Shown piece after piece: positions 5,823 through 8,010 of a stretch of 8,010 nt of DNA. Position 1 is the first letter of the stretch, and each line of letters begins with the position of its first letter. The notes beneath the pieces were generated by a model, which was not told where the DNA came from, ran no database searches, and worked only from the letters and a program-made list of their open reading frames with translations. The DNA is taken from assembly GCA_005877225.1 (NCBI GenBank), contig VBPK01000106.1, positions 1 through 8,010 on the forward strand. Direction: 5' to 3'. The position numbers and the translations under genes are program-made. This stretch comes from Nitrososphaerota archaeon. GTDB lineage: Archaea > Thermoproteota > Nitrososphaeria > Nitrososphaerales > Gagatemarchaeaceae.

Positions 5823-7500
5823 TTTCGCGTGGAATACAGCAACGAGTCTAGGGCAGCGGGACTACGATACCCTCAGGCTCATCCTCGACGAAAACCTCGC
5901 CAACCCCACGCTGAGCAGCGACAAGAGGGGATACGTGATCAGGCTCCCGACCCCTCGTGCAGTAAAAGACAAGTTCTACGCCCTGCAGGGGCTCTACACG
6001 GACCAGGATGAGAGCTCCTGGGTCACACTCTGGAAGCTCTTCAAGGCCTCGCTATATCACACCGCTCTGCACGCCGCCTACTCCGATTTCGGCCGCTATG
6101 CGGTCTGGGCGAAGGGGAAAGACCTCACTCTAGCCACCTACTCGGTCTCGCTTATCGAGGACCTTCACGTCACGGCCCAGGCGGCCAAGCGCTGGCCTGG
6201 AATCCTCCCGGATATCGCATACGCAAACTACATCTCGGGGCTGAGGGCGACGGACCCCGCTGCGGTGGGGAGGGGGTCTCTGAGGGACGCGGCCTCGCTT
6301 CTCCTGGCGGTGTGGGGAATCGGTCGGCGAGGCAACGACTCTTCGGAGGAGGGAAGAAAGAGAGAGGCCTTCGCCTCGAAGCTACGCTCGACGGTCAACG
6401 CGGCGGTGAACATGAAGGCAGACGAGAGAAAGGACCTTCTCCTGTCGGCGACCCACGAGGTCTATTTTCAAGTCGCGGGAGGCGGGAGGCTCCCTGAGAT
6501 CCCTTTCCTCCCTCACACGGAGGCCCACGGCGAGACAAGCCTCTTCGACTCCAAACTCGTGGAGAGGCCCGATGATGCCGCACTCTTGGATTCCGCCTAC
6601 CAGACTCTTGGGCTCACACGCGGAGCTGGAGAGCAGCAATTGATGAAGCAGGAGGCGACGGATGCTTACCTTGACATGCAGACGAACAACGACAGGCTCT
6701 CGATGATGAAGTCGACTTATGAAAGTCTGGCCGGAACCACAAGGCTCGAAAGCGTTGAAATCCCGCAGGGGGATTACGGGATGTTTCTGAGGGTGAAGAC
6801 GGCCCTCTCCGGCCCGATATCGAACGTGAAGAACCAGCTTCGCCAGGTGAGAAACGTCCTCGACGAGACGGGTGGACACGAGGGCGGGCAGCTCGACCTC
6901 CCCGAGGCAATGCAGGTCGTCGCCTCCAAAGCGAGGAGGTCTGACGTCTTCGTGAGACTGGAGAACGTCCACAAGGACGAGGCCTGGGCGATCATGATCG
7001 ACGCGAGCAAGAGCATCTCTTCCTTCTCCCATGAAGTGAAGGGGATAGCCACCTGCCTCGGGGAGGTGGCGAACGAACTTGTTTCGAAGCCGGACCAGTG
7101 GGCCATGTATTCCTTCAACAATACCTTCGAGATAGTGAAGGATTTCGAGGAGGACTACGCCATTACCACGAAGGCGAGGTTGGGCGCGCTTACGCAGAGG
7201 AATATGACACTCCTCCCCGACGCGATGCGAGTGGTGCAGGGCGCCCTGGCTTCGAAATCCGCGGACATCCGCATCTTGGTGCTCGTCTCTGACGGCTTTC
7301 CGACGGGATACGTAGGAATCGAAAAGAAGCTCGTCGAGACGATCAAGGAGATCTCAAAGTCGGGGACTCTGCTGATAGGAGTCGGGATAAACAGCCGCGA
7401 GATCGAAGAGTACTTCACGGTGCACTGCGTCCTGGACAGCCCCTACCAGATGATGAAGACGTTCGTTAAGGCTTACCTGGAACTGTCGTCGATGTTCTAG
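5809..7500 (+). CDS. VWA-domain protein, NorD/CbbO/CobT-like partner of the MoxR ATPase
   Basis: From a CTG at 5809 the protein is 563 residues; the first ordinary start, GTG 5935, gives 521. The reading frame is open from 5803 and the 42 extra residues look coding (KLLDFAWNTATSLGQRDYDT), so the longer form is preferred. The C-terminal third is a von Willebrand A domain (numbering from CTG): MIDAS DASKS at 398-402, Thr467 in NMTLLPDAM, and Asp495 in VLVSDGFPTG. All metal-binding positions are present. Before it lies the NorD-like lead-in GGQLDLPEAMQVVA and a charged strand. The N-terminal two-thirds is helical and not recognised. VWA proteins of this type bind the client and recruit the AAA+ ring. 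The gene overlaps the ATPase by 14 bases, suggesting translational coupling; GGTGGT at 5795-5800 lies 8 bases before the CTG. A +1 frameshift at CCT-TGA, fusing the two proteins, is a less likely alternative. Confidence 0.88.
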   Translation: MKLLDFAWNTATSLGQRDYDTLRLILDENLANPTLSSDKRGYVIRLPTPRAVKDKFYALQGLYTDQDESSWVTLWKLFKASLYHTALHAAYSDFGRYAVWAKGKDLTLATYSVSLIEDLHVTAQAAKRWPGILPDIAYANYISGLRATDPAAVGRGSLRDAASLLLAVWGIGRRGNDSSEEGRKREAFASKLRSTVNAAVNMKADERKDLLLSATHEVYFQVAGGGRLPEIPFLPHTEAHGETSLFDSKLVERPDDAALLDSAYQTLGLTRGAGEQQLMKQEATDAYLDMQTNNDRLSMMKSTYESLAGTTRLESVEIPQGDYGMFLRVKTALSGPISNVKNQLRQVRNVLDETGGHEGGQLDLPEAMQVVASKARRSDVFVRLENVHKDEAWAIMIDASKSISSFSHEVKGIATCLGEVANELVSKPDQWAMYSFNNTFEIVKDFEEDYAITTKARLGALTQRNMTLLPDAMRVVQGALASKSADIRILVLVSDGFPTGYVGIEKKLVETIKEISKSGTLLIGVGINSREIEEYFTVHCVLDSPYQMMKTFVKAYLELSSMF

Positions 7501-7501
7501 T

Positions 7502-7975
7502 TCAGATTACCTTGTAGCTCGCCGAGAAGGCGAACGTGTCCCTCTTCGCGTCGGGGTTCTGGGCGATTATCCTCTCCGGGATTCCGTTCCGGAGGAAGAG
7601 GAGGTAGATCATGTTCTCCGGGATGACGCTGTTCGCGCCCTGCTCGAAGGAGCTGAGCGCCGCGGTCGCGCTCGCGAGTTTTTGCTTGATGTCGTCGTGG
7701 GCCTGGTACATGACCTCAGTCATCGCGCGGGCAGGGTCGCTGACGTTCACCATCATGGTGCCCAGCTTCATCCATCCCTTCGAGACATTCTTCCCCTTCG
7801 GGTCGATCTTGGCCGCTTCTTGAGGGTTCGTCCTCATGAGTGTGCCGAGCCTGTCACCGTATTTCTCTGCCTCCTTCTGATATCCCTCGAGGAGAGACTT
7901 CAAGAATTTCACAATCTCGTCTCTTGAATAGAACTTCACGATTTTCGACGGGAGTTCGAACTGCTGCTGAGGCAA
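7502..7975 (-). CDS. Helical protein of unknown function, possibly extending past the right edge
   Basis: Read from TTG 7975-7973, this is a 157-residue protein that I do not recognise. It is mostly helical: residues 18-46 (EIVKFLKSLLEGYQKEAEKY) and 80-111 (PARAMTEVMYQAHDDIKQKL) are amphipathic and could form coiled coils. The C-terminus turns to strand (FAFSASYKV). There are no cysteines, no signal peptide and no membrane helix. GGGGAG lies just upstream of the TTG and may act as a ribosome site. However, the same frame stays open to the window edge with a Lys/Glu/Arg-rich stretch, so the true start may lie outside. It is convergent with the VWA gene, with one base between the stops. Its position suggests possible linkage to the MoxR-VWA pair, but opposite orientation weakens that. 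Confidence 0.75.
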   Translation of the reverse strand: MPQQQFELPSKIVKFYSRDEIVKFLKSLLEGYQKEAEKYGDRLGTLMRTNPQEAAKIDPKGKNVSKGWMKLGTMMVNVSDPARAMTEVMYQAHDDIKQKLASATAALSSFEQGANSVIPENMIYLLFLRNGIPERIIAQNPDAKRDTFAFSASYKVI

Positions 7976-8010
7976 CTGGGTCTCTCCCCTCTCTCTTCTT
8001 TCTTTCTTCC

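Noticed and set aside
6382..7032. 216-codon minus-strand ORF
   Set aside because: It lies antisense within the VWA gene, which carries a full MIDAS motif. No domain is seen in the antisense product.
1..8010. CRISPR array, insertion sequence, rRNA or tRNA genes
   Set aside because: No regularly spaced repeats, transposase motifs, terminal inverted repeats or conserved RNA cores were found on either strand.

Overview
The window looks archaeal. It is GC-rich with AGG-dominated arginine codons. Several genes have an AT-rich TATA-like element about 25-35 bases upstream of the start and no convincing Shine-Dalgarno site, the arrangement of archaeal leaderless or short-leader transcripts. The protein families also fit: an Lrp/AsnC-like regulator, a single-domain KaiC-like ATPase and a small archaeal-type winged-helix protein. 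I cannot place it to a lineage; a Thermoproteota/Nitrososphaeria-like or Thermoplasmatota-like organism would be compatible.

Layout. At 1-571 (minus strand, running off the left edge) lies an Lrp/AsnC-like HTH regulator. A shared promoter region separates it from a divergent KaiC/RecA-superfamily ATPase at 748-1443. After a gap comes a 176-residue protein of unknown function (1671-2201), then a 324-base stretch with no recognisable gene that ends in the promoter of a winged-helix regulator (2526-2840). That regulator converges on a minus-strand gene (2845-3273) whose product is a clear paralog of the 176-residue protein. Both paralogs resemble the SecB chaperone fold by eye. The two convergent stop codons sit symmetrically inside an 18-base perfect palindrome.

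The right half holds an operon-like pair. A MoxR-family AAA+ ATPase (3393-5822) carries a 462-residue intein, with an intact-looking LAGLIDADG homing endonuclease, inserted just after its Walker A lysine-serine. It overlaps a VWA-domain protein with a complete MIDAS motif (about 5809-7500), probably starting at a non-canonical CTG. A convergent helical protein of unknown function (7502-7975, possibly extending past the right edge) follows after one base.

How the genes may work together. MoxR AAA+ and VWA proteins of the NorQ/NorD, CbbQ/CbbO and CobS/CobT kind act as pairs that remodel or metallate a client enzyme. Here the pair is the functional core, but no client is visible, so the target is unknown. 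The intein means the ATPase cannot bind nucleotide properly until splicing restores its P-loop, so activity of the pair may depend on splicing. The two SecB-like proteins around a winged-helix regulator form the second unusual unit.
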